Shown in pieces: positions 56,070-63,788 of a stretch of DNA of 64,000 bases. Source of the DNA: an uncultured Oscillospiraceae bacterium (GTDB lineage Bacteria; Bacillota; Clostridia; Oscillospirales; Oscillospiraceae); assembly GCA_910585265.1 (NCBI GenBank), contig CAJUCA010000009.1, positions 1 through 64,000 of the forward strand. Reading direction: 5' to 3'. Within the stretch, counting starts at the first letter, position 1, and each line of letters opens with the position of its first letter. The notes beneath the pieces were generated by a model. It made no database searches. It was not told where the DNA came from and saw nothing but the letters and a program-made list of their open reading frames with translations. The position numbers and the translations under genes are program-made.

Positions 56070-57221
56070 TTACAGGTTGGACGGGAACCAGCCCAGCACC
56101 CGGAACTCCCCGGTGGTCTGGGCCAGCTCGTGGAGGGCGTCGCCGACCGCCGGATCATCGGGCTGTCCGGTGAACTCCAGGAAGAACAGATACTCCCAGC
56201 TCCGCTCCGGCAGGGGCCGGGATTCCAGCTTCACCAGGTTCAGCCCGTGGAGGTTGAACACGGTGAGGATCTCGTGGAGGGACCCGGCCTCGTGGGGCAG
56301 GACGAACAGGGTGCTGATCTTGTCCGCGCCGGGGCGCAGCTCCAGCCGGGGGGACACCACCACGAACCGGGTGGTGTTCCGGCTGTTGTGGTTGATGCCC
56401 CGGGCCAGTATGTCCAGGCCGTAGATCTCCGCCGCCCGGGCGGAGCAGACGGCGGCGCGGGTGAGGTCGCCGCTGTCCGCCACCAGCTTGGCGGAGCCCG
56501 CCGTGTCCGCCTGGGGCACCTGCTTCCAGGCGGGGTGGGCGTTCAGGAACCGCTCGCACTGAAACAGGCCCTGCTCGTGGGAGTAGACGTGGGTGATGGT
56601 GTCCAGCGAGGCCCCCGGCAGGGCCATGAGGCAGTGCTCCACCTTCACCGTGGTCTCCCCCACCATGTAGCATTCGTACTGGGTGAGCAGGTCGTAGATC
56701 TGCCGGATGGCCCCGGTGGAGCTGTTCTCGATGGGCAGGACGGCGTAGTCCGCCCGCCCCTCCCGCAGGGCCAGGAAGCAGTCCTCAAACTGCTCCAGCC
56801 CGGCGGCGTTTGCCGGGGGGCCGAAGAAGTCCAGGGCGGCCTGCTCGCTGTACGCCCCCGGCTCCCCCTGGTACACCACCCGGGGGGCGGGTACGGGCCG
56901 GCGGGCATTGTCCCGGGCCTCCCGCCAGCGCAGGACGCCGGGGTTGTCCGCCCCCTGGCCCATCAGATCCCGCTGCTGCCGCCGGGACAGGGCCATCACC
57001 GTCTGGTACAGGGTGATGACGGCGGGGCGCAGCTCCTCCCCCGCCAGCTCCCCCTTGTTTTGGAGCACCTGCCGCTCCCGGGCCTGGTCCAGCACCGGGA
57101 TGCCCCGCTCCCGCTTGTATTGGCCCACCCGGGCCGTCACGTCCATCCGGCGGCGGAACAGCTCCACCATCTGCCGGTCGATGGCGTCAATCTCCCCCCG
57201 CAGGTCCTGCAAGCCGTCCAT
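56070..57221 (-). CDS. pheA: bifunctional chorismate mutase / prephenate dehydratase
   Basis: 383 aa. The chorismate mutase part (about 1-90: LRGEIDAIDRQMVELFRRRMDVTARVGQYKRERG) turns chorismate to prephenate. The dehydratase part (about 110-290: YQGEPGAYSEQAALDFFG, ENSSTGAIRQIYDLL, NHNSRNTTRFVVVS) gives phenylpyruvate. The C-terminal ACT domain (KISTLFVLPHEAGSLHEIL, LVKLESRPLPERSWEYLFFLEF) gives feedback control by Phe. It shares one base with the stop of the upstream gene. Confidence 0.96.
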   Translation of the reverse strand: MDGLQDLRGEIDAIDRQMVELFRRRMDVTARVGQYKRERGIPVLDQARERQVLQNKGELAGEELRPAVITLYQTVMALSRRQQRDLMGQGADNPGVLRWREARDNARRPVPAPRVVYQGEPGAYSEQAALDFFGPPANAAGLEQFEDCFLALREGRADYAVLPIENSSTGAIRQIYDLLTQYECYMVGETTVKVEHCLMALPGASLDTITHVYSHEQGLFQCERFLNAHPAWKQVPQADTAGSAKLVADSGDLTRAAVCSARAAEIYGLDILARGINHNSRNTTRFVVVSPRLELRPGADKISTLFVLPHEAGSLHEILTVFNLHGLNLVKLESRPLPERSWEYLFFLEFTGQPDDPAVGDALHELAQTTGEFRVLGWFPSNL

Positions 57222-57709
57222 CAGCGGTATTCCTCCCTCAGCTCCCTATAGTGCTCCGCGCCGGGGCGCAGTCCGGCCATCTCCTCCGGGGTAAGGGGCC
57301 GGACCACCTTGGCCGGATTGCCCAGCACCAGGGTGCCGTCGGGCGCGTCCAGCTTCCCGGTGACCAGCGCGCCCGCCCCCACGATGCAGTGTTTGCCCAC
57401 CCGCGCGCCGTTGAGGAGGATGGCCCCCATGCCGATGGTGGAGCTGTCCCCCACGGTGCAGCCGTGGACGATGGCCCCGTGGCCCACGGTGACGTACTCC
57501 CCCAGGGTGGTGGGGAACTTGTCCGAGTGGAGGATGGCCCCGTCCTGGATGTTGCAGCCCGCCCCCACGGTGATGGGCTGTCCGTCCCCCCGGAGGACGG
57601 CGTTGAACCACACCGAGCAGCCGGGGCCGAAGGACACGTTCCCCACCACCGCCGCGCCGGGGAGAATGACCACGTTTTCATCGCTTTGACGCAGATTTTT
57701 TAAGTCCAT
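57221..57709 (-). CDS. gamma-carbonic anhydrase-like left-handed beta-helix protein
   Basis: 162 aa. Hexapeptide repeats throughout (VVGNVSFGPGCSVWFNAVLRGD, IGAGCNIQDGAILHSD), with the metal His residues in ILHSD and VTVGHGAIVHGCTVG, followed by IGMGAILLNGARVGKHCIVGAGALV. This is the YrdA/PaaY-like gamma-CA clade. The catalytic role is uncertain; its place in the aromatic cluster is not explained. ATG 57709 preferred over ATG 57715. Confidence 0.85.
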   Translation of the reverse strand: MDLKNLRQSDENVVILPGAAVVGNVSFGPGCSVWFNAVLRGDGQPITVGAGCNIQDGAILHSDKFPTTLGEYVTVGHGAIVHGCTVGDSSTIGMGAILLNGARVGKHCIVGAGALVTGKLDAPDGTLVLGNPAKVVRPLTPEEMAGLRPGAEHYRELREEYR

Positions 57710-57800
57710 AATCATCACCCAATGAAAAAGAGTAGGGGAGGGGCTTGCCCCTCCCGCGGGGCGGATCTGCACGAGGGGAAATAGAGGGGCAATACAGGCC

Positions 57801-58847
57801 CTAAATCCCCAGCAGCTCACAGGCCGCCAACGCCGCCGCCGCCTCAAGGACGGGCACCGCCCGGTGGACCACGCAGGGGTCGTGCCGCCCGGACAGCTCC
57901 AGCTCGGCGTTCTCGCGGGCCGCCAGGTTCACGGTGAACTGCCGCCGCCCGATGGACGGGGTGGGCCGCAGGGTGGCCTCGAACACCAGGGGCATCCCGT
58001 TGGTGATGCCGCCGTTGATCCCCCCGGCGCAGTTCTGCTCCGCCCGGATGGAGCCGTCGTCGTCCACGAATAACGGATCGTTGGCCTCCGAGCCCCGCAT
58101 GAGGGCGAAGGCCGTCCCCGCCCCGAAGGCCACCGCCTTCACCGCGGGCACCGCGAACAGGTACTGGGAGAAGATCCCCTCGGCGTTGCGGCCGAAGTCG
58201 GGGGAGCCCGCCCCGGCGGGCAGGCCGAACACCCCGCACTCGATGGCCCCGCCCACGGAGTCCTGCTCGTTTTTCGCCTCTAAAATGGCCTCCCGCATCT
58301 CCGCCCCCTTTTCGTCGCTGAGGACGGGGAAGTCCTTGGCGGCACAGGCCCGGAGGGATTCCCAGTCCTCCAGGGGGTCGTCGTTGACGCCGTAGATGGT
58401 GGAGATGTGGGCACCCACGAAAATGCCCCGCTGGGCCAGGAGCTGCTTGGCCACCCCCCCGGCGAACACCAGGGGCGCGGTGAGCCGCCCGGAGAAGTGC
58501 CCGCCCCCCCGGTAGTCCTGGAAGCCGCCGTAGCGCACATGGGCGGGGTAGTCGGCGTGGCCGGGGCGGGCCAGATTCTTTGTCCGTTCGTAGTCCCCCG
58601 AGCGGGTATCCGTGTTCTCAATCACGGCGCACAGGGGGGCCCCGGTGGTATGGCCCTGGAACAGGCCGGAGAGGATGTGGGGCTCGTCCGCCTCCCGCCG
58701 GGCGGTGGACAGGGCGTTTTTTCCCGGGGCCCGGCGGCTGAGGTCAAACCGGACGGCGTCCAGGTCCAGCTCCAGCCCGGCGGGGACCCCCTCCAGCACC
58801 ACGCCGACGGCGGGGCCGTGGGACTCGCCGAATAAGGCGTATTTCAT
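57801..58847 (-). CDS. aroC: chorismate synthase
   Basis: 348 aa. Makes chorismate from EPSP using reduced flavin. FGESHGPAVGVVLEGVPAG at the start, SRRAPGKNALSTARREAD, RPGHADYPAHVRYGGFQDYRGGGHFSGR, NGGITNGMPL and RHDPCVVHRAVPV. AAGGAGG precedes ATG 58847. Confidence 0.97.
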   Translation of the reverse strand: MKYALFGESHGPAVGVVLEGVPAGLELDLDAVRFDLSRRAPGKNALSTARREADEPHILSGLFQGHTTGAPLCAVIENTDTRSGDYERTKNLARPGHADYPAHVRYGGFQDYRGGGHFSGRLTAPLVFAGGVAKQLLAQRGIFVGAHISTIYGVNDDPLEDWESLRACAAKDFPVLSDEKGAEMREAILEAKNEQDSVGGAIECGVFGLPAGAGSPDFGRNAEGIFSQYLFAVPAVKAVAFGAGTAFALMRGSEANDPLFVDDDGSIRAEQNCAGGINGGITNGMPLVFEATLRPTPSIGRRQFTVNLAARENAELELSGRHDPCVVHRAVPVLEAAAALAACELLGI

Positions 58848-58873
58848 GGGGGAAGCACCTCCTTGAGAAGATG

Positions 58874-59051
58874 TGTAGGGGCGGACAATGTCCGCCCGCG
58901 GTTTTTCGCCTGCGGTGGGTGGGCGCACGGGGCTTGCTGCCTGCGGCGGGCGGGTGCGGCCGGGGTCTTTCGCCCACGGCGTGCAGGTAGATGCGCCCCG
59001 GGTTTTTGCCCGCGGCGGATGGAATGCGGGCGCGCAATGCGCGCCCCTACA
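58874..59051. repeat. TGTAGGGGCG-bounded element with about four 30-40-bp units
   Basis: Starts TGTAGGGGCGGACAATGTCC and ends GGGCGCGCAATGCGCGCCCC TACA. The inside repeats TTTTTCGCCTGCGG-, TTTGCCCGCGGCGG-type units. Lies between the GNAT gene and aroC. Confidence 0.75.
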
Positions 59052-59058
59052 GGGGGCG

Positions 59059-59589
59059 TTACAGCGTGATCCAGTACCGTTCCAGGTCGATGCCCTGCCC
59101 CGGTTCGTGGAGGGTATTCTCATACACCCCGCCCGCCGACAGGATGGTACGGCGGCTGGCCTCGTTCTCCGTTTTGCAGGTGATGAGCACCCGGTCAAGG
59201 CCCAGCGTCCCCTTGCAGAAATCCAGCGCCAGCCGGAGCTGCTCCTTGCCGTACCCCTTCCGCCGCTCACCGGGCCGGGCGGAGTAGCCGATGTGGCCGC
59301 CGAACTGCCGCAGGTAGTCGTTGAGGGTATGCCGCACCTGGATCATGCCCACCAGCCTGCCGTCCGATTCCCGGATGGCCAGGAACTGGGTGGCCTGTAC
59401 CTTCCCTTCCGGGACCGTGGCGGGGTCCATATAGGCGCGCACGTCCGCCAGCCACTGCTGAGCACTCTCGTTGAACCGCAGGGGGCCGCAGCCGTCCATG
59501 GAGCTGTCCGCCTCAAAGCACTCCTGGCGGTAGGCCCAGACCTGGTCTAACTGTTCCTCTGTGGGAATCACTAATTTGATGATGTCCAT
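59059..59589 (-). CDS. GNAT family N-acetyltransferase
   Basis: 176 aa from ATG 59589. The acetyl-CoA motif: GHIGYSARPGERRKGYGKEQLRLAL at about 97-121, preceded by LVGMIQVRHTLNDYL and followed by VLITCKTENEASRRTILSAGGVYEN. Close in pattern to clostridial GNATs of unknown substrate. It stands between aroA and aroC with repeat elements on both sides, so it may be an insertion into the cluster. Confidence 0.87.
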   Translation of the reverse strand: MDIIKLVIPTEEQLDQVWAYRQECFEADSSMDGCGPLRFNESAQQWLADVRAYMDPATVPEGKVQATQFLAIRESDGRLVGMIQVRHTLNDYLRQFGGHIGYSARPGERRKGYGKEQLRLALDFCKGTLGLDRVLITCKTENEASRRTILSAGGVYENTLHEPGQGIDLERYWITL

Positions 59590-59612
59590 TTCTCTGTCTC
59601 CTCGTGTTTGGG

Positions 59613-59689
59613 TGTAGGGGCGGACACTGTCCGCCTGTGGTGTTCCGCCGGGTTGGGCGGGACGCGGGCGCACAATGTGCGCCCCTACA
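59613..59689. repeat. 77-bp TGTAGGGGCG-bounded element at the aroA stop
   Basis: TGTAGGGGCGGACACTGTCC at one end and GTGCGCCCCTACA at the other. The aroA stop codon (TAG, 59687-59685) is inside the right end. Confidence 0.8.
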
Positions 59690-60932
59690 GGCCCCGTTCC
59701 AGCTTCCCGCCCAGCCGCTCATACTCCTCCCAGAAATCGGGGTAGGATTTTGCCACACACTCCGCTCCGGTGATGGTCACGGGCTTTTCGCACCGGGTTG
59801 CGGCGATGGCGGCCATCATGGCGATGCGGTGGTCGCTGAAGCTGTCCACCGTCACGCCGCCGGACAGGGCCTCCCTGCCCTGGATGGTGAGGCAGTCCGG
59901 CCCCGCCTCCACGTCCGCCCCCAGGGCGTTCAGGGTCTGGCTCACGCTCGCCAGCCGGTCGCTCTCCTTGAGGCGCAGGCGGGCGGCGTTGACAAGGCGG
60001 GTGGTCTCCCCCGCCCGCAGGGCCGCCATGGCCGCCAGGGGGGGCGCGAGGTCGGGACAGCCGGACACGTCGATGTCCACCTCCCCCGGCCCCCCCAGGG
60101 GCAGGAGGTGGTCCGCCACGGCCCGGTCGCCCTGGAGGGAATAGGGGTCCAGCCCCGCCGCCGTCACCGGATTGCCCAGAAATCCGGCGGCGTACCAGAA
60201 CCCGGCCTGGGACCAGTCCCCCTCCACCGCGGCGCGGGCCGCCCGGTAGGTCTGGCTGCCCTGGGGATGGTACTGGGGGGGCAGGGACAGGGTGACGGGC
60301 AGTTCCACCCCGAACCGGCCCATGGCCTGGAGGGTCATCTGGATGTAGCCCTCCCCCTCCAGGGGTCCGGCGGGGATGAGGGCGGAGGGGCCGTTGAGCA
60401 GGGGCAGGGCGAACAGCAGCCCGGTGAAGAACTGGGAGGACACGTCCCCCGGCAGGCGGTACTCCCCCGGCGTGAGCAGGCCGGAGACGGTGAGCACGCC
60501 GTCCTGGAGCCGGTACGAGATCCCCTTTTCGTCAAACAGGTCGAAGTAGGGCTTCAGGGGCCGCTCCATCAGCCGCCCCCGGCCCGTGAAGACGCCGCCC
60601 CCCCGCACCGCCAGGGCCACAGGGATCAGGAACCGCAGGGTGGAGCCGCTCTCCCCGCAGTCCAGGTGGGGGAGGGCCAGCCGCCGCAGGGGGGACATGG
60701 CGTTGGCCCCCATGCCCTGGACGGTGACGGTGGAGCCGTCCACGGCAAAGCCCGCCCCCAGCTCCTCCAGGCAGCGGAGGGTGGCCCGGATGTCGTCGGG
60801 AAAGGCCATGTTGGTGATAACGCTCTCCCCGTGGGCCAGGGCGGCGGCGATGAGCAGGCGGTGGGCCTGGGATTTGGAGGGGGGCGGGGTGACGGCGCCG
60901 GACAATTTGGCTGGGGTGATGGTGACGTTCAA
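59685..60932 (-). CDS. aroA: 3-phosphoshikimate 1-carboxyvinyltransferase (EPSP synthase)
   Basis: 415 aa from TTG 60932, chosen because AGGAGG lies 8 bases upstream. Joins PEP to shikimate 3-phosphate. PPPSKSQAHRLLIAAALA (Lys for PEP), DCGESGSTLRFLIPVAL, LPGDVSSQFFTGLLFALPLL, LRLKESDRLASV and SFSDHRIAMMAAIAA are the family blocks. Cys-Gly-Glu-Ser-Gly-Ser replaces the more common NxGT in the 90-loop, as in class II-type enzymes. Its TAG stop is in a repeat end. Confidence 0.95.
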   Translation of the reverse strand: MNVTITPAKLSGAVTPPPSKSQAHRLLIAAALAHGESVITNMAFPDDIRATLRCLEELGAGFAVDGSTVTVQGMGANAMSPLRRLALPHLDCGESGSTLRFLIPVALAVRGGGVFTGRGRLMERPLKPYFDLFDEKGISYRLQDGVLTVSGLLTPGEYRLPGDVSSQFFTGLLFALPLLNGPSALIPAGPLEGEGYIQMTLQAMGRFGVELPVTLSLPPQYHPQGSQTYRAARAAVEGDWSQAGFWYAAGFLGNPVTAAGLDPYSLQGDRAVADHLLPLGGPGEVDIDVSGCPDLAPPLAAMAALRAGETTRLVNAARLRLKESDRLASVSQTLNALGADVEAGPDCLTIQGREALSGGVTVDSFSDHRIAMMAAIAATRCEKPVTITGAECVAKSYPDFWEEYERLGGKLERGL

Positions 60933-60960
60933 GGTGGTTTCCTCCTGACTGTAGAGCGTC

Positions 60961-61037
60961 TGTAGAGGCGGGGCTTGCCCCGCCCGTTGTGCCGAAATGC
61001 TCGTTGTTTTGCGGGAGGGGCAAGCCCCTCCCCTACA
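60961..61037. repeat. 77-bp element at the aroB stop
   Basis: TGTAGAGGCGGGGCTTGCCC at the left and GGGCAAGCCCCTCCCCTACA at the right, each end a palindrome. The aroB stop (TAG, 61035-61033) is inside the right end. Same length as the element at 59613. Confidence 0.8.
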
Positions 61038-62109
61038 ATATGCGGGAATCAAGCAGCCCCATGAGCTGTGCCTTGGGCAGCTTATGGGGGACGGCATGGC
61101 CGAGTTTGTCCAGCAGGATCAGGGTGATGTCCGTCCCCGCGCCCTTCTTGTCCAGGCCGACGGCGGCGGCGTAGTCCTCTATGGAGCAGGAGATGGCGGT
61201 GGGCAGGCCCAGGGACGCGCAGGCGTCCCCGATCCGCTCCGGCACCTCCGGCGGGGTGACGCCCAGGGCCGCCCCCAGCTTGGCGGCGGCACACATTCCC
61301 GCCGCTACCGCCTGACCGTGGCTCCATTCGGTATAGTGCCCCGCCAGCTCGTAGGCGTGGCCCAGGGTGTGGCCGAAGTTCAGGATCATCCGCAGTCCGG
61401 TGTCCAGCTCGTCCTCCGTGACTACTTCTCGCTTGATATCACAGCAGGTATACAGAATGTGTTCAATGTCCGCCATGAGCTGGGGGCGGGAGGGGCGGGC
61501 AGTGAGGAACTCGAAGAAGCCGGGGTCCCGGATGCAGCCGTACTTGACCACCTCCGCCATGCCGTCCATGAACACGGGCAGGGGCAGGGTGTCCAGCGCG
61601 TCCGGGTCCATGAGCACCAGCCTGGGCTGGTAGAAGGCCCCGGCCAGGTTCTTGCCGTGCTCCAGGTCCACCGCCACCTTGCCGCCCACGCTGCTGTCCA
61701 CCTGGGCCAGCAGGGTGGTGGGGATCTGGACAAAGGCCACCCCCCGGAGGATGGTGGCGGCGGCGAAGCCCGCCAGATCCCCCACCACGCCGCCCCCTAA
61801 CGCCACCACGCCGTCGGTGCGGGTGAGGCCGAACTCCATGAAGCCCTCCCAGAGCTGGGAAAGCTGGGCGGCGTTTTTGCTTTTTTCCCCGGCGGGGACG
61901 GGGAACAGCCCCAGCTCAAACCCGGCCCGTTCCAGGCTGGCTTTCACCTTATTATAGTAGAGGGGGCCCACGTTGGTGTCGGTGACCACCGCCAGCCTGC
62001 GGGCGCGGGGCAGGACGGCCCGGATCCGCTCCCCGGCCTGGGAGAGCAGGCCCCGCTGGATGGCGATCTCGTATTCCCGGCCCGGCAGGGCCACGGTGAG
62101 GGTTTTCAT
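61033..62109 (-). CDS. aroB: 3-dehydroquinate synthase
   Basis: 358 aa. Cyclises DAHP to 3-dehydroquinate using NAD and zinc. VVTDTNVGPLYYNKV, GGGVVGDLAGFAAATILRGVAFVQIPTTLLAQVDSSVGGKVAVDLEHGKN, EVVKYGCIRDPGFF and the zinc/active-site GHTLGHAYE with HGQAVAAGM. ATG 62109 overlaps the TGA of the broken regulator gene upstream, with AGGAGGTACGCC as ribosome site. Confidence 0.97.
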   Translation of the reverse strand: MKTLTVALPGREYEIAIQRGLLSQAGERIRAVLPRARRLAVVTDTNVGPLYYNKVKASLERAGFELGLFPVPAGEKSKNAAQLSQLWEGFMEFGLTRTDGVVALGGGVVGDLAGFAAATILRGVAFVQIPTTLLAQVDSSVGGKVAVDLEHGKNLAGAFYQPRLVLMDPDALDTLPLPVFMDGMAEVVKYGCIRDPGFFEFLTARPSRPQLMADIEHILYTCCDIKREVVTEDELDTGLRMILNFGHTLGHAYELAGHYTEWSHGQAVAAGMCAAAKLGAALGVTPPEVPERIGDACASLGLPTAISCSIEDYAAAVGLDKKGAGTDITLILLDKLGHAVPHKLPKAQLMGLLDSRIL

Positions 62110-62342
62110 GGCGTACCTCCTTTTGGGGTGAGACGGGCCACTTCCCGCGCGTCCGTGCGGCCCATGAGCCAGTCCAGGGAGACCTGGTAAAATTCCCCGA
62201 TGGCCAAAAGGGTGTCCCCCCGGGGGGTGGCACCCAGCTCCAGATCCTGATAGCCGCGGGTGGACAGTCCCACCGCCTGGGCCACGTCCGCCTAGGTCAG
62301 GTGCCGCTCGCCCCGCAGGAGCCGGATTCGTTCAGAAAACAT
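62106..62342 (-). pseudogene. XRE-type HTH regulator gene interrupted by an amber codon
   Basis: 78 codons from ATG 62342 to TGA overlapping the aroB start. The frame reads FSERIRLLRGERHLT stop ADVAQAVGLSTRGYQDLEL, then GDTLLAIGEFYQVSLDWLMGRT, a complete small XRE fold apart from TAG at codon 17 (62294-62292), where Gln (CAG) is the usual residue. A single C to T change explains it. A restart at a later codon would lose the first helix. The end is still coupled to aroB. Confidence 0.85.
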
Positions 62343-62450
62343 GAAACTCCCCCTTGGGACGTGGTCATTTTACCAGGGCCTGCGGCTGGGGCTTCAGGCT
62401 GCGGACGCCTGCCTGGAGAAGCTGTGATAAACGCGCGTACAGACCGGGCT

Positions 62451-62480
62451 GGCGGGCGGACAATGTCCGCCCCTACAGGG
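62451..62480. repeat. palindromic GGGCGGACAATGTCCGCCC unit after aroF
   Basis: One end of the TGTAGGGGCGGACA family (reading ... CCGCCCCTACA), just past the aroF stop. Confidence 0.7.
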
Positions 62481-62489
62481 TGCGGCTCC

Positions 62490-63512
62490 TTACACCAGCT
62501 TCTTCCCCATCAGCTCAACGAGGGGGTTCAGCCTGTCCATGAGGTGCCGGAACTTCTCCGGCGTCAGGGACTGGGCCCCGTCGCATTTGGCGTGGGGCGG
62601 GTCGTTGTGGACCTCCACCATCAGGCCGTCCGCCCCCACCGCCACCGCCGCCATGGCCAGCGGCTCCACCATCCAGTACATCCCGGCGGCGTGGGAGGGA
62701 TCCACCACGATGGGCAGGTGGCTCATCCGCCGGATGGCGGGGATGGCGGACAGGTCCAGGGTGTTGCGGGTGTAGCTCTCGAAGGTGCGCACGCCCCGCT
62801 CGCACAAAATCACGTTTTCGTTGCCGGAGGCCATGATGTACTCCGCCGACATGATCCACTCCTCGTAGGTGTTGGACAGGCCCCGCTTGAGCAGGATGGG
62901 CTTGGACAGCTTGCCCGCCTCCTTCAGCAGGTCGAAGTTCTGCATATTCCGCGCGCCGATCTGCACCAGATCCACCTTTTCCTCAAACAGGCCGCAGTCC
63001 CGGGGGGCCATGATCTCGGACACGATGGGCAGTCCGGTGTCCGCCCGGGCCTCCAGCAGCAGCTCCAGGCCGTCCGCCCCCATGCCCTGGAAGGAGTAGG
63101 GGGAGGTGCGGGGCTTGAAGGCCCCGCCCCGGAGCAGGGCCGCCCCCGCCGCCTTCACGTCCCGGGCCACCCCCACGATCTGCTCCTCGCTCTCCACCGA
63201 GCAGGGCCCGGCGATGACGGTAAAGCGGCCCCCGCCGCCGATGGGCACGCCGGACACGTCCACCACCGTGTCCTCCGGGTGGAACTTCCGGTTGGCCTTC
63301 TTGTACGGCTCCTGCACCCGCATGACCCGCTCCACGTCATCGTTCATGGTGAGCTTGTCCATGTCGATGTGGGCGGTGTCCCCCACCAGGCCCAGGATGG
63401 AGCAGCCCACCCCGTTGGTGATCCCCACGGTGACGCCGTGGTCCCGCTCCAGCGCGTCCACCAGGGCGTGGATGTTTTCCTGGCTTACGCCGGGCTTCAT
63501 GACAATAACCAT
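62490..63512 (-). CDS. aroF: 3-deoxy-7-phosphoheptulonate (DAHP) synthase
   Basis: 340 aa. First step of the shikimate route: PEP plus erythrose 4-phosphate. An N-terminal ferredoxin-like control domain of about 65 residues (MVIVMKPGVSQENIHALVDAL) as in the Thermotoga-type enzyme, then the KDO8P/DAHP barrel: VIAGPCSVESEEQI, GGAFKPRTSPYSFQG, QIGARNMQNFDLL, PILLKRGL, ILCERGVRTFE and VVDPSHAAG. Expression is probably set by the leader peptide and attenuator upstream. Confidence 0.95.
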   Translation of the reverse strand: MVIVMKPGVSQENIHALVDALERDHGVTVGITNGVGCSILGLVGDTAHIDMDKLTMNDDVERVMRVQEPYKKANRKFHPEDTVVDVSGVPIGGGGRFTVIAGPCSVESEEQIVGVARDVKAAGAALLRGGAFKPRTSPYSFQGMGADGLELLLEARADTGLPIVSEIMAPRDCGLFEEKVDLVQIGARNMQNFDLLKEAGKLSKPILLKRGLSNTYEEWIMSAEYIMASGNENVILCERGVRTFESYTRNTLDLSAIPAIRRMSHLPIVVDPSHAAGMYWMVEPLAMAAVAVGADGLMVEVHNDPPHAKCDGAQSLTPEKFRHLMDRLNPLVELMGKKLV

Positions 63513-63533
63513 ATCAACAACCCCTTTTCAAAG

Positions 63534-63570
63534 AAAAAAGCCCATGATCCGCGCAGCGCGGGCCATGAGC
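63534..63570 (-). terminator. attenuator hairpin before aroF
   Basis: Minus strand: GCTCATGGCCCGCG pairs with CGCGGATCATGGGC (one mismatch, two G-U pairs), followed by TTTTTT, ending 21 bases before the aroF start. Confidence 0.8.
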
Positions 63571-63611
63571 TTCATAAGATACCCATACAGGCGGGGCCTT
63601 CCGCCCCTCGC

Positions 63612-63707
63612 TCACGCCGCCCGCTGATCCACGCCGAAAAAGCCGAACCCGGTAAATCGAGTCCAGCCGGAGGCGGCGGCAGAGCTGCGGACGTGGGAGA
63701 GGGTCAT
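63612..63707 (-). CDS. 31-aa leader peptide, Phe-rich, upstream of aroF
   Basis: From ATG 63707 to TGA 63614-63612, with GAGGT upstream and a consensus promoter 34 bp before. The second half has Trp15 and Phe18, 21, 23 and 24 (GWTRFTGFGFFGVDQRAA), four Phe in seven codons. A GGGGCGG-type hairpin (about 63592-63613) and a terminator follow, then aroF. This is the layout of ribosome-controlled attenuation by phenylalanine supply. Confidence 0.75.
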   Translation of the reverse strand: MTLSHVRSSAAASGWTRFTGFGFFGVDQRAA

Positions 63708-63740
63708 GGCAAAATACCTCGCTGCGTTTGGATTGGGGAC

Positions 63741-63769
63741 ATTATACTCTTTGCCGGGGTAAATTGCAA
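63741..63769 (-). promoter_or_regulatory. promoter of the aromatic operon
   Basis: Minus strand: TTGCAA (63769-63764), 17-bp spacer, TATAAT (63746-63741). Confidence 0.88.
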
Positions 63770-63788
63770 GAATTTTTTCCGGGAGGCC

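Noticed and set aside
62354..62542. A short plus-strand frame upstream of aroF's end
   Set aside because: It overlaps a dispersed palindrome and the aroF 3' end on the other strand and has no homology that I recognise.
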